From Modestobacter sp. VKM Ac-2977 (GTDB lineage: Bacteria; Actinomycetota; Actinomycetes; Mycobacteriales; Geodermatophilaceae): a DNA stretch of 64,000 nt. Position numbers and translations under genes: made by a program. The notes below the pieces were generated by a model. It saw nothing but the letters and a program-made list of their open reading frames with translations, made no database searches and was not told where the DNA came from. The stretch is from NCBI RefSeq assembly GCF_026968045.1, contig NZ_JAPVBQ010000001.1, forward strand, positions 124,001 to 188,000, written 5' to 3'. Positions within the stretch are counted from its first letter, which is position 1. Every line of letters starts with the position of its first letter. Shown here in pieces: positions 26,637 through 34,843 of the stretch.

Positions 26637-26837
26637 ATGGCCATGGTCGAGCCGGTGCACCCGGCGGAGATGCTCGTGCCACCGGCGGTGCGCGCGAGCG
26701 CCCTCGCCGCCTGGCAGCTGGTCGAGGACGCCCGTTACCGGACGCCGGACCGACAGCGCCGCAACGAGCGGCGGCGCCTGCTGGCCCAGCGCGCCGTGGC
26801 CGACCGCAAGGCCGAGCGGGAACACCGCACCGACTGA
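26637..26837 (+). CDS. Small basic hypothetical protein
   Basis: 66 residues from ATG 26637 (GGGGGAAGAGGG lies just upstream); ATG 26616 would add seven residues. Sequence is helical and strongly charged: EMLVPPAVRASALAAWQLVE then RTPDRQRRNERRRLLAQRAV, ending in HRTD. Possibly a nucleic-acid-binding or stress-related peptide; no family recognised. It is divergent from the PemK-like gene, with about 220 bases between them that hold no other gene but include the palindrome ACACGCGTGT. Confidence 0.55.
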   Translation: MAMVEPVHPAEMLVPPAVRASALAAWQLVEDARYRTPDRQRRNERRRLLAQRAVADRKAEREHRTD

Positions 26838-26860
26838 CGGACGACCCCGTGCTCCCGGTT

Positions 26861-26885
26861 CCGCGGGCTCAGCAGGGGCCCGCGG
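26861..26885. terminator. Hairpin between convergent genes
   Basis: CCGCGGGC at 26861-26868 pairs with GCCCGCGG at 26878-26885 around a 9-base loop, abutting the VOC gene's stop on the other strand. Confidence 0.6.
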
Positions 26886-27311
26886 TCAGGTGAGGCAGAA
26901 CTCGTTGCCCTCCGGGTCGGCGATCGTCACCCAGCGGTGCGGACCCTGCTGCCCCTCGTGCAGCACGGTGGCCCCACGCGCGGTCAGCCGCGCCACCTCG
27001 GCGTCCACGGCCTCCGCGCCCACCGCCACGTCCAGGTGCACCCGGTTCTTCACCGTCTTCGGTTCAGGGACCAGCTGGAACAGCACCCGCGGCGCCCCGC
27101 CCGTGGGGTGGTTGATCGCCGCGCCGGCCGTCCAGACGAGCTGGCCGTCGTACTGCATGGTGTCGGCCTCGGTCGCGAGGCCGGCGTCGACCATGCGGCG
27201 GATGAAGGCCTCGTCGGTGGGTTCTCGATCCCAGCCCAGGGCCTCGGCCCACCAGTCGGCGAGCGGGTGGGGCGCGACCGAGTCGACGGTGACCTGGAAG
27301 GTGTGTGCCAT
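26886..27311 (-). CDS. VOC-superfamily (glyoxalase-like) protein
   Basis: 141 residues with two beta-alpha-beta-beta-beta modules. The first begins HTFQVTVDSVAPHPLADWW; the second contains RVHLDVAVGAEAVDAEVARL and ends VTIADPEGNEFCLT, the usual metal-ligand Glu strand. The DPEGNEFCL motif typifies actinobacterial VOC proteins of unknown substrate, some linked to antibiotic resistance. ATG 27311 chosen; ATG 27320 also fits. Confidence 0.82.
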   Translation of the reverse strand: MAHTFQVTVDSVAPHPLADWWAEALGWDREPTDEAFIRRMVDAGLATEADTMQYDGQLVWTAGAAINHPTGGAPRVLFQLVPEPKTVKNRVHLDVAVGAEAVDAEVARLTARGATVLHEGQQGPHRWVTIADPEGNEFCLT

Positions 27312-27344
27312 GCCGGGCATGCTGCACCCGGCCACCGACAGGAG

Positions 27345-27965
27345 CTAGAGCTCCCGGGCGAGGTCCGCGCGGATCGTCGCGTCGTCGGGCAGCGGGGTCT
27401 CCAGCGCGCAGTGGTCCTTCAGCACCTGGCCGAACGGCGTCATCGTCGAGCGGTCGACCTGAGCCGAGGGGTCCCACAGCCGCGAGCGCATCACGGCCTT
27501 GCCGCACTGGAAGTAGGCGCGCTCCACCTGCACGACCAGCACGGAGCGGGGCTCGCGGCCGAACTCGGTGAAGTCGATGCCCAGGTCGCCGGCGCCGGCC
27601 AGCGACGTCGTCCCGTAGACCTTCAGCGTCTCCTCGCAGCCGGGCACGAAGAACAACAGCGCCGCCCGCGGGTTGGCGGCCAGGTTGCGCAGGCCGTCGA
27701 CCCGGTTGTTGCCCTGCCGGTCGGGCAGCGCCAGGCGGTGCTCGTCGAGCACGTGCACGAAGCCAGGCTCACCGCCGCGCGGGGAGACGTCCGGCCACCC
27801 CTCGGCGTCGGCGGTCGCCAGCGTGGCGAACGGCGACCGGCTGATGAAGGCCCGGCAGTGCTCGTCGACCCGGTCGATGACCTTGTCGAGCACCAGCTGG
27901 GACGGGGCCCGGTAGCCGGCCAGCACCTCGAGGTCGGCAGCGGTGGTGTCGGGGGCGGCAGTCAC
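27345..27965 (-). CDS. FMN-binding pyridoxamine-phosphate-oxidase-like protein
   Basis: 206 residues of split-barrel flavin-binding fold: FISRSPFATLATADAEGWPDVSPRGGEPGFVHVLDEHRL, then NRVDGLRNLAANPRAALLFFVPG. This matches the MSMEG_1061-type FMN-dependent PPOX family, whose members may act on F420 or FMN-linked redox substrates. RAYFQCGKAVMRSRLWDP is a late conserved segment. The GTG start is divergent, 53 bases from the thioesterase gene. Confidence 0.82.
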   Translation of the reverse strand: MTAAPDTTAADLEVLAGYRAPSQLVLDKVIDRVDEHCRAFISRSPFATLATADAEGWPDVSPRGGEPGFVHVLDEHRLALPDRQGNNRVDGLRNLAANPRAALLFFVPGCEETLKVYGTTSLAGAGDLGIDFTEFGREPRSVLVVQVERAYFQCGKAVMRSRLWDPSAQVDRSTMTPFGQVLKDHCALETPLPDDATIRADLAREL

Positions 27966-28018
27966 GGCCCCGACGGTAACGGCCGGGCCGCCGGAGGTGG
28001 TCGGTAACCTGCCCCCTC

Positions 28019-28408
28019 GTGCCTGCGGTGTGGAGTGCTCCGGTCCGGTTCGTCGAGTGCGACCAGCAGGGCGTCGTCTTCAACGCCCACTACCTGACCT
28101 GGGCCGACGAGGCGGTCACCGCCTGGTGGGGCACGGTCGGGGTCCCGCACGGGGCGCTGGACGCCTGGGGCGTCGAGTACCTCGTCAAGGCCACCGCGCT
28201 GGACTGGAGCTCCTCGGCCCGGTACGGCGACACGGTCGCGGTCGACGCCGAGCTGACGAAGCTGGGCCGCACCAGCCTGACGCTCCTGCTCACCGTGCGG
28301 GTGGGCGAGCGGGTCTGCTGCACCGTGCAGACCACGTACGTGGCGACCACCGGCGGTCGGCCGGTGCCGTGGCCCGAAGTGGTGCGGGCCCAGGTCAGCG
28401 CGGGCTGA
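28019..28408 (+). CDS. Acyl-CoA thioesterase, hotdog fold
   Basis: 129 residues of the 4HBT family. [25 protein letters not shown] holds the conserved Asp and the Gly-Val-x-x-Asn/His-Tyr motif of YbgC/FcbC-type enzymes; [20 protein letters not shown] is the central strand pair. Likely hydrolyses short or aromatic acyl-CoAs; substrate unknown. GTG start with no strong ribosome site. Its 3' end overlaps the cobQ stop region by 14 bases on the opposite strand. Confidence 0.85.
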   Translation: MPAVWSAPVRFVECDQQGVVFNAHYLTWADEAVTAWWGTVGVPHGALDAWGVEYLVKATALDWSSSARYGDTVAVDAELTKLGRTSLTLLLTVRVGERVCCTVQTTYVATTGGRPVPWPEVVRAQVSAG

Positions 28409-29894
28409 GCCCGCTGGCCAGCACCGGGAGCCCCGCCGGTGGCCCGGACTCGACCAGCCGCCACAGCGCGTCGGTGTCCGCGTGCTCGGCGATCAGGTCG
28501 CCGAGTGCGTCGAGCCGGGCCTCGCGTTGGCGCGCGAAGTCCGTGCCGGGGGCCACGGTGAACCGCCGGCCGGCGATCCGGGCGACCTCGGTGAGGAAGG
28601 CCCGGCGGAAGCCGTCGGACTCCAGGGCCCCGTGCCACGTCGTCCCGAAGACCGAGCCGGCGCGGGCGCCGTCCAGGAACGGCTCGGCGCCGTCGTCCAG
28701 GCACACCACGCCGTGGTGGATCTCGTACCCGCGGACCGGCTCACCCAGGGCGGAACCGGTCGGCCGGCCCAGCGTCTTCTCCCGGGCGAAGGTCACGTCG
28801 GCGGGCAGCAGCCCGAGCCCGGGGACGACGCCGGCCCGGGACTCGACGTCGTCGCTGATCGTGCGGGCCAGCATCTGGTGGCCGCCGCAGATGCCGAGCA
28901 CCGGGCGGCCCTCGGCGGCCCGCCGGGCGACGGCGTCGGCCAGCCCGGTCTCCCGCAGCCACTGCAGGTCGGCGACGGTGGACCGGGTCCCGGGCAGCAC
29001 CACCAGGTCGGCGTCGGCGAGCTCCTCGGGACGGGTGGCGTAGCGCAGCAGCACGCCGGGCTCGGTGGCCAGCGCGTCCAGGTCGGTGAAGTTGGACAGC
29101 CGGGGCAGCCGGGCGACCGACACCCGCAGCACGTCCTCCCCGTGCGGCGGACCGGCGGGGGCGCGGACGGCGTCGACGCCCAGGGAGTCCTCGACGTCCA
29201 TCTCCAGGCCGCTGCGCCAGGGGAGCACCCCCAGCGTCGGCCGGCCGGTGAGCGCGGCGAGCTGGTCCAGACCCGGGGCCAGCAGTCGGACGTCGCCGCG
29301 GAACTTGTTGACCAGGAAGCCGGCGACCAGCGCCTGGTCGGCCGGGGGCATCAGCGCGACGGTGCCGTAGAGGGCGGCGAACACCCCGCCCCGGTCGATG
29401 TCGCCGACCACCACCACGGGCAGCCCGGCGGCGGTGGCCAGGCCCATGTTGGCGATGTCGTCGGCGCGCAGGTTGATCTCGGTGGGGGAGCCGGCGCCCT
29501 CGCAGACCACCACGTCGAACCGGGAGCGCAGGTCGGCCAGGCAGGCCAGCGCCTGCTCCAGCAACGCGGCCTTCATCGGCCGGTAGGACAGCGCCGTGAC
29601 GTCGGCGACGGGCTTGCCGAGGACGACGACCTGGCTGGCGTTCTCCCCGCCCGGCTTGAGCAGCACCGGGTTCATCGCGGCCTCGGGTTCCACCCGGGCG
29701 GCGGCGGCCTGCATCACCTGGGCGCGACCGATCTCGGCGCCGTCGGCGGTGACCATGGAGTTGTTGCTCATGTTCTGCGCCTTGAACGGCGCGACCGACA
29801 CGCCCTGGCGCACCAGCCAGCGGCAGATGCCGGCGGTGACCACGGACTTGCCGGCGTCGGAGGTCGTGCCCGCGACGAGCAGCGCGCCGCTCAG
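28395..29894 (-). CDS. cobQ: Cobyric acid synthase, probable CTG start
   Basis: Amidates carboxylates b, d, e and g of adenosylcobyrinate a,c-diamide. The 499 residues hold a P-loop ATP domain ([12 protein letters not shown], then [14 protein letters not shown]) and a glutamine amidotransferase with Cys in [11 protein letters not shown] and a C-terminal [17 protein letters not shown] region. The family N-terminus is [17 protein letters not shown]; here the codon ahead of SGALLVAG is CTG at 29894, overlapping the plsC stop (CTGA), with GGGGAG 7 bases upstream. No ATG, GTG or TTG precedes the P-loop nearby, so CTG initiation is strongly suggested. Confidence 0.92.
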   Translation of the reverse strand: MSGALLVAGTTSDAGKSVVTAGICRWLVRQGVSVAPFKAQNMSNNSMVTADGAEIGRAQVMQAAAARVEPEAAMNPVLLKPGGENASQVVVLGKPVADVTALSYRPMKAALLEQALACLADLRSRFDVVVCEGAGSPTEINLRADDIANMGLATAAGLPVVVVGDIDRGGVFAALYGTVALMPPADQALVAGFLVNKFRGDVRLLAPGLDQLAALTGRPTLGVLPWRSGLEMDVEDSLGVDAVRAPAGPPHGEDVLRVSVARLPRLSNFTDLDALATEPGVLLRYATRPEELADADLVVLPGTRSTVADLQWLRETGLADAVARRAAEGRPVLGICGGHQMLARTISDDVESRAGVVPGLGLLPADVTFAREKTLGRPTGSALGEPVRGYEIHHGVVCLDDGAEPFLDGARAGSVFGTTWHGALESDGFRRAFLTEVARIAGRRFTVAPGTDFARQREARLDALGDLIAEHADTDALWRLVESGPPAGLPVLASGLSPR

Positions 29895-30547
29895 GGCTGT
29901 GCTCCCCAGCCGGTCTTCTCCTGGCCGGACAGCTCCGCGATCGCCTCCATCACCTGGTCGGTGACCTCGCGCCGCGCCCTGCCCTTGCCCGCCAGGCCCC
30001 GGTGCTCCGGGAAGGTCAGCGGCTCCCCGAAGGTGACCCGGACCCGGTGCGGGCGCGGCCACCTCGCGCCGACCGGCTGGACCTTGTCGGTGCCGTGCAC
30101 CGCCACCGGCACCACGGGGCAGTCGGCGGTCAGCGCGAGCCAGGCCACGCCGGTCTTGCCGCGGCCGAGCCGGCCGTCGCGGGACCGGGTGCCCTCGGGG
30201 TAGACGCCGAACGCCTCCCCGGCCCGCAGCACGCCCAGCGCGGTGTCCAGCGTGGCCTGGGCGGCCCGGGCCTCCTGCCGCTCGACCGGCAGTGCGCCCA
30301 GCGCGGTGAACAGCGTGCGCGTGAGCCAGCCGCCGACGCCCGACCCGTGCCAGTACTCGGACTTGGCCAGGTAGCCGACCTTGCGCGGCGCCATCAGCGG
30401 GATGGCGAAGCTGTCGATGAAGGAGAGGTGGTTGCTGGCCAGGATCACCGGGCCACTCAGGGGGACGTTGGCCCGGCCGGTGACCTTGGGTCGGAAGGCG
30501 AGGACGAACAGCGGCCGGAGCACGAACCGGACGAGCAGGTAGAACAC
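29891..30547 (-). CDS. Lysophospholipid acyltransferase (PlsC family)
   Basis: 218 residues. N-terminal hydrophobic segment [17 protein letters not shown], then the catalytic NHLSFID (His-x4-Asp) and the acceptor motif [10 protein letters not shown], followed by VVPVAVHGT. Acylates 1-acyl-glycerol-3-phosphate or a related lysolipid at the cytoplasmic membrane face. GTG start. The stop overlaps the first codon of cobQ, an odd functional pairing that may only reflect compact packing. Confidence 0.88.
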   Translation of the reverse strand: MFYLLVRFVLRPLFVLAFRPKVTGRANVPLSGPVILASNHLSFIDSFAIPLMAPRKVGYLAKSEYWHGSGVGGWLTRTLFTALGALPVERQEARAAQATLDTALGVLRAGEAFGVYPEGTRSRDGRLGRGKTGVAWLALTADCPVVPVAVHGTDKVQPVGARWPRPHRVRVTFGEPLTFPEHRGLAGKGRARREVTDQVMEAIAELSGQEKTGWGAQP

Positions 30548-30636
30548 GCCGCAGTCCCCCTTCCTCGTCCCGGCCCATGTGGCGCGGGTCCCGGCATCTT
30601 CTCCGACGACCGCCGGCCGGGGACGAGCGGGTGCGC

Positions 30637-31359
30637 TCAGACGGAGCGGCCGGGCGGGGACGCGTCGTGCAGGATCTCGCGGACGTCGTCGGGCAGCGGG
30701 TGGCGGCCGCTGGCCGAGTCGACGATCGCGACGGCCACGTCGCGCACCTTGCGGTGGGTGTGGCTGGAGATGTGCGCCAGCAGGTCGAACGCGACCTGGT
30801 CACCGCAGCTCATGAGCAGCATCAGGACGCCCTTGGCCTGCTCGATGGCCGCTCGGCTGGCCATCGCGCTGCGCAGCTGCTCGACCTCGGTCTCCAGCTG
30901 GTGCACGTGCTCGTCGGCGGGCTGGGGCGGGCGGCCCTCGGTGATGTCGACGACGAGGCCGGCCAGGGCGACCACCGCGCCGGACGCGTCGGTCTCCGGC
31001 TCGCAGGCGAGCACGACCGTCCGCTGCTCGCCGTCGGCGCGCACCACGCGGTGCTCGCGGGTGACGGCGGCGCCGGTGGTGCAGGCGACGGCGAGGGCCT
31101 CCTGGACGCCGGGGCGGTCGGCCGGGTGCACGTGGGCGAGGAGGAGCTGGGCACCGGGCAGGGTCGAGCCGTCCGGCATGCCGTAGAGGGCGTGCAGCTC
31201 CGGGGACCACCACCACTGCTCGGTGGCCAGGTCACCATGGAAGCGGCCGGTCAGTCGGGCGACGTCGGAGTCGACCGCGTGGAGCGCGCGGTGGACCCGG
31301 CCGGTCGCCCCGCTCGGGGTCGGGGCTGCGGGGTGGCGGTGGAGGGCGGAGGGCGACAT
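30637..31359 (-). CDS. PAS-ANTAR regulator
   Basis: 240 residues. A PAS-like domain (about 45-150: [21 protein letters not shown], then [20 protein letters not shown]) precedes an ANTAR RNA-binding domain (about 160-220: [26 protein letters not shown], then [15 protein letters not shown]). The [10 protein letters not shown] motif is diagnostic. ANTAR proteins bind paired hairpins in mRNA leaders to prevent termination; no such target is obvious beside it. ATG 31359 chosen; ATG 31440 would add 27 Gly/Thr-rich residues. The next 206 bases to the MocR gene's end hold no gene I can support. Confidence 0.85.
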   Translation of the reverse strand: MSPSALHRHPAAPTPSGATGRVHRALHAVDSDVARLTGRFHGDLATEQWWWSPELHALYGMPDGSTLPGAQLLLAHVHPADRPGVQEALAVACTTGAAVTREHRVVRADGEQRTVVLACEPETDASGAVVALAGLVVDITEGRPPQPADEHVHQLETEVEQLRSAMASRAAIEQAKGVLMLLMSCGDQVAFDLLAHISSHTHRKVRDVAVAIVDSASGRHPLPDDVREILHDASPPGRSV

Positions 31360-31565
31360 GGCATCAGCCGGTTTCTCTGCTGGCGCACCGGTTGCTCCGG
31401 TGGAGGTCGTCGAGCCGTTGGCTTGACCCGGGCGACCCATCGAGCCCGCAGGCCCGACCGCTCCAGTGCCCGAGAAGTTACCGCTCGTGTGCACGCCGTG
31501 CACTCCTGCCCCAGCCCATCGAAAGAGCCACGGGCGGGTCTGACCTGGGGTGACGACCCGATCAC

Positions 31566-33029
31566 TCAGATGACGGTGGGCGCCGGAGTCGTCGGGTGAC
31601 GGCCTGCCAGGCTGAGGGTCCCGGCGAGGGACGCGAGCACGTCGACCGCGGCGCACAGCTCGTCGGCCGGTCGGGTGAACGGGAGCCGTAGGTGGTCGTC
31701 GAAGGCGTGCCCGGTGCCGAAGACCCGCCCCTCGGCCAGCAGGACGCCCCGCGGGGCCGCTCCCGCGGTGAGCGCGGCGGAGCTCAGCCCCGGCGGCAGG
31801 GCGCACCACAGGGAGAGCCCGCCCGCCGGCGGGTGCACCCGCCACTGGGGCAGTCGGGCGGCCAGCGCGGCCAGCAGGGCGTCCCGCTGGGTGCGCAGCT
31901 GGTCGCGCCGCCAGGTCAGCACGGCGTCGAGGTCCTGCACGAGGGTGATCGCCGCGAGCTGGTCCAGCAGGCCGACGGAGAGCTGACGCCGCCCCAGCAC
32001 CGCGCTCAGCCGAGCGGCCAGCGCGGCGTCGGCGCGCAGCCAGCCGATCCGCAACCCGCCCCAGACCGGCTTGGCCAGCCCACCGACGGTCACCGTCGCG
32101 GTGTCGGGCAGCCCGGCGGCGTACGGCGGCAGCGGGCCGCCGTCCGGGCCCTCGTCCAGGTACAGCTCGGCGCACGACTCGTCCACCAGCGTCAGCACGC
32201 CCTGCTGCCACAGGGTCGCGGCCAGTCGGCGGCGCCCGGCGGCGGTCAGCCGGGCACCGGTCGGGTTGGTGAAGTCGGGGATGAGCACGGCCATCCGTGG
32301 GCCGCTCTGCCGGGCGGCGAGGTGCGCCGCCTCCACGAGGTCGTCGGGACGGCGCTCATCGACGGGTACCGGCACCAGCCGCGCGCCCACGCTCTCCACC
32401 AGCCGCAGGGCGCCGGGGTAGCTGGGGTGTTCCACCAGCACCCGGTCGCCCGGCTCGAGCAGGGCCTCGGCGACCACCGCCGAGGCGTCGCCGACGCCGG
32501 AGGTGACGACGACCTGGTCGGGGTCGGTCGGCAGGCCGCGGGCGGTGAACCGGTCGGCGATCGCGGCGCGCAGCTGGGGCAGGCCGCCGGGGGCGTACCC
32601 GTGGCCGGCGGTGTAGGCCGGGAGCCGGCGCAACGCCTGCTCGTAGGCCGGCTCCAGCTGAGGTGCGGCCGACGGCGCAGCGTGCGCCAGGTCGACCAGT
32701 CCGGGGACGTCCCGGGGCAGCCAGCCGGCCGAGGGTGAGGCGCCGCTGGGCACCTCGACCACCGTGCCCGAGCCCTGCCGGGTGCGCGCCCAGCCGTCCT
32801 CCCGCAGCACCCGGTAGGCCGAGGCGATGGTGACCCGGCTGGTGTCCAGGGCCGCGGCGAGGTCGCGCTCGGCAGGCAGCCGGGTGCCCGCGGGCAGCTG
32901 GCCGGCCAGCACCAGCTCACGGACCCGCCGGGCCAGCCCGGCGTACCGGGGACCCGGCAGGGCGGTCACCGGCCCGATGAGCGCAGCGACCTCATGCGCC
33001 GAGGTGGTCTGGTTCTCGACGACTGGCAT
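31566..33029 (-). CDS. MocR-type regulator: GntR DNA-binding domain fused to aminotransferase
   Basis: 487 residues. An N-terminal GntR winged helix (about 33-100: PRYAGLARRVRELVLAG, then ERDLAAALDTSRVTIASAYRVLREDG) is followed by a fold-type I aminotransferase domain (about 115-480) with HPSYPG, IPDFTNPTG and VDESCAELY. The expected PLP Lys is in GGLAKPVWGGLRIGW. MocR proteins sense PLP, amino acids or their derivatives. The ATG lies inside a perfect 9-bp inverted repeat, so autoregulation is likely. Divergent from a small membrane protein gene that may be its target. Confidence 0.9.
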   Translation of the reverse strand: MPVVENQTTSAHEVAALIGPVTALPGPRYAGLARRVRELVLAGQLPAGTRLPAERDLAAALDTSRVTIASAYRVLREDGWARTRQGSGTVVEVPSGASPSAGWLPRDVPGLVDLAHAAPSAAPQLEPAYEQALRRLPAYTAGHGYAPGGLPQLRAAIADRFTARGLPTDPDQVVVTSGVGDASAVVAEALLEPGDRVLVEHPSYPGALRLVESVGARLVPVPVDERRPDDLVEAAHLAARQSGPRMAVLIPDFTNPTGARLTAAGRRRLAATLWQQGVLTLVDESCAELYLDEGPDGGPLPPYAAGLPDTATVTVGGLAKPVWGGLRIGWLRADAALAARLSAVLGRRQLSVGLLDQLAAITLVQDLDAVLTWRRDQLRTQRDALLAALAARLPQWRVHPPAGGLSLWCALPPGLSSAALTAGAAPRGVLLAEGRVFGTGHAFDDHLRLPFTRPADELCAAVDVLASLAGTLSLAGRHPTTPAPTVI

Positions 33030-33056
33030 GAGGCCACTGTGCCGCATTGGCCTCAT
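33028..33056. promoter_or_regulatory. Inverted-repeat operator at the MocR start
   Basis: ATGAGGCCA (33028-33036) and TGGCCTCAT (33048-33056) are exact reverse complements, centres 20 bases apart (two helical turns). The left arm includes the first two bases of the regulator's start codon on the minus strand. Position and spacing fit a dimeric GntR-type operator for self-repression and for the divergent gene at 33090. Confidence 0.65.
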
Positions 33057-33089
33057 TCCCGCGGGTTCACCTGGTGCCAGTCTCGGGCC

Positions 33090-33404
33090 ATGAACCCGAC
33101 GACTGGTCTCCTCGTCCTGATCGGCCTGTTCCTGGTGCTCGGCGCGCTGGCCGGTCACACGCTCCTGGTCACCCTGCGCGGAGGCCTCGGCCCCGCGGCC
33201 CCGCCGGCCAGTCACGAGGAGGCCGACCCGGCCGGCTTCTTCCCTCCGCCTGCGCCGCGGAGGGCACGGCGCTCCCAGCCATCCGGTCAGGCGGAGGCGC
33301 CCCGCCGGCGCGCTCGGCTCAGCCCCGCGAGGGCGGCGGCCGCCGTCCACACCGCTCGGGAGAGCCGGACGGCCCGGCGGATGTCACCGCGCACGGGGGG
33401 CTGA
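33090..33404 (+). CDS. Small single-helix membrane protein, partly antisense to cobD
   Basis: 104 residues from ATG. One membrane helix (TGLLVLIGLFLVLGALAGHTL) and a basic, Pro/Arg-rich cytoplasmic tail. The last 118 bases overlap the 3' end of cobD on the other strand, so part or all of the tail may not be real, although the membrane half is outside cobD. Divergent from the MocR regulator, whose usual target is a neighbouring transporter or enzyme. No family recognised. Confidence 0.5.
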   Translation: MNPTTGLLVLIGLFLVLGALAGHTLLVTLRGGLGPAAPPASHEEADPAGFFPPPAPRRARRSQPSGQAEAPRRRARLSPARAAAAVHTARESRTARRMSPRTGG

Positions 33405-34240
33405 CCGTCGCCCAGCGTGGGCCGCTCCTCCACGCGGGTGCCGTAGACGTTGCGGCCGCCCAGCCGCAGCCCCAGGGCACCGGCCAGCGCCGCCTCGCAC
33501 CGGCCGGCGTTCGGGCTCGGGTGGGCGGCGCCGTCCCGGTGCCAGGTCCGCCAGGCGCCGGCCGGCGACCCCCCGGCCAGCGGCGCGACGGCGACGGTCA
33601 GCAGGGCGGTGAGCCTCGCCGGCAGCCAGTTCAGGACGTCGTCGAAGCGGGCTGCGGCCCAGCCGAACTCGGCGTAGCGCGCCGACCGGTACCCGACCAT
33701 CGCGTCGAGGGTGTTGGCCGCGCGGTAGCCGAGCAGTCCAGGCAGGCCGGCGACCGCCCCCCAGAAGAGCGGGGCGACGGCGGCGTCCGAGGTGTTCTCC
33801 GCGACCGACTCCACGGTGGCCCGCACCAGCTCCGGCTCGCCGAGGCCGCTGGGGTCGCGGCCGGCCAGGGTGGGCAGGTGCGCCCGGGCGGCCGGCAGGT
33901 CCCCGGCTCCGAGGTGCCCCGCCATGGTGTCCGCCGCCCGGCCCAGTGAGGTGCCGCCGAGCACGGCCCAGGTGGCTCCGGCGGTCAGCAGGGTCCGGGC
34001 GACCGGCCGGTCGGCGGTCGCCCGGTGCAGCACGGCGCCCAGGGTGGTCGCCGTCCCGACGCAGAACGCGGTGTACCCGACGCCGGCCGCCCGGGAGTCC
34101 CGCCAGACCCGGCGCTCCAGCGCGGCGGCCGCCCGACCGAAGCCGGCGACCGGGTGGCCGCGGCGCGGATCGGCCAGCAGCAGGTCGGCGAGGGCGCCGA
34201 GGGCGAGCCCGGCGGCGGTCGGAGCGGGCCGGGTGCGCAT
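33287..34240 (-). CDS. cobD: Adenosylcobinamide-phosphate synthase
   Basis: 317-residue membrane enzyme (CobD of the aerobic nomenclature, CbiB) that attaches aminopropanol or its phosphate to adenosylcobyrate. Motifs DPRRGHPVAGFGRAA, ESVAENTSDAAVAPLFW, AANTLDAMVGYRSARY and HPSPNAGRCEAALAGAL are family hallmarks, and hydrophobic segments alternate between them. ATG 34240 chosen; a GTG three codons upstream is possible. Divergent from def-cobL-cobM by 45 bases. Confidence 0.94.
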   Translation of the reverse strand: MRTRPAPTAAGLALGALADLLLADPRRGHPVAGFGRAAAALERRVWRDSRAAGVGYTAFCVGTATTLGAVLHRATADRPVARTLLTAGATWAVLGGTSLGRAADTMAGHLGAGDLPAARAHLPTLAGRDPSGLGEPELVRATVESVAENTSDAAVAPLFWGAVAGLPGLLGYRAANTLDAMVGYRSARYAEFGWAAARFDDVLNWLPARLTALLTVAVAPLAGGSPAGAWRTWHRDGAAHPSPNAGRCEAALAGALGLRLGGRNVYGTRVEERPTLGDGQPPVRGDIRRAVRLSRAVWTAAAALAGLSRARRRGASA

Positions 34241-34285
34241 CGCGGTCACTGTAGGCAGCGGGGGCACTCCCTAGGATCGACGGTC

Positions 34286-34843
34286 ATGCGCCTGCCCGGC
34301 CGTTACGACGGCGTCGCCCGGCCGATCGTCACCTACGGCAGCAACCCGGTGTTGCACCGGCCGTGTGCCCCGGTGACCGAGTTCGACCGGGGGCTGCGTC
34401 ACCTGGTCCTGGACATGTTCGCCAGCATGACCGCCGCCGACGGCGTCGGGCTGGCGGCCAACCAGATCGGCGTGGATGCGCGGGTGTTCGTGATCGACTG
34501 CCCGGACGCCGACGGCGAGGACGTCATCGGCTACGTGGTCAACCCGGTGCTCACCCTGCTCGACCCGGTCGGGGACGAGCCACCGGTCGAGCTGACCGAG
34601 GAGGGCTGCCTCTCGGTGCCGGGCCCCTACGCCGAGCTGGAGCGCGCGTTCCGGGCCCGGGTCGACGGGGTCGACCTGCAGGGGGAGCCCACCGCGATCG
34701 AGGCGACCGGCATGGCCGCGCGCTGCCTCCAGCACGAGGTCGACCACCTCGACGGGACCGTCTACGTCGACCGGCTGCCCACCGACCTGCGCGAGCGGCT
34801 GCTGGCCGAGGCCGCCGGCCCCGAGGGCGACCTGCCCGCATGA
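34286..34843 (+). CDS. def: Peptide deformylase
   Basis: Removes the N-formyl group from nascent proteins. 185 residues with all three motifs: GVGLAANQIGV, EEGCLSVPG and LQHEVDHLDG, which give the Cys and two His that bind the metal and the catalytic Glu. It opens an operon whose next genes are cobL and cobM; the stop and the cobL start overlap (ATGA). A deformylase in a cobalamin operon is unusual and may mean it is a secondary def copy. Confidence 0.95.
   Translation: MRLPGRYDGVARPIVTYGSNPVLHRPCAPVTEFDRGLRHLVLDMFASMTAADGVGLAANQIGVDARVFVIDCPDADGEDVIGYVVNPVLTLLDPVGDEPPVELTEEGCLSVPGPYAELERAFRARVDGVDLQGEPTAIEATGMAARCLQHEVDHLDGTVYVDRLPTDLRERLLAEAAGPEGDLPA

Noticed and set aside
26838-26885. Possible fourth degenerate copy of the 59-nt repeat
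   Set aside because: Only scattered similarity (GACCCCGTGCTCCC and GGGGCCCGCGG); not enough to count as a member.
26525-26893. Plus-strand frame of 122 residues overlapping the small gene at 26637
   Set aside because: Low-complexity Arg/Gly/Ala composition and no ribosome site; it runs antiphase to the better-supported 66-residue frame.
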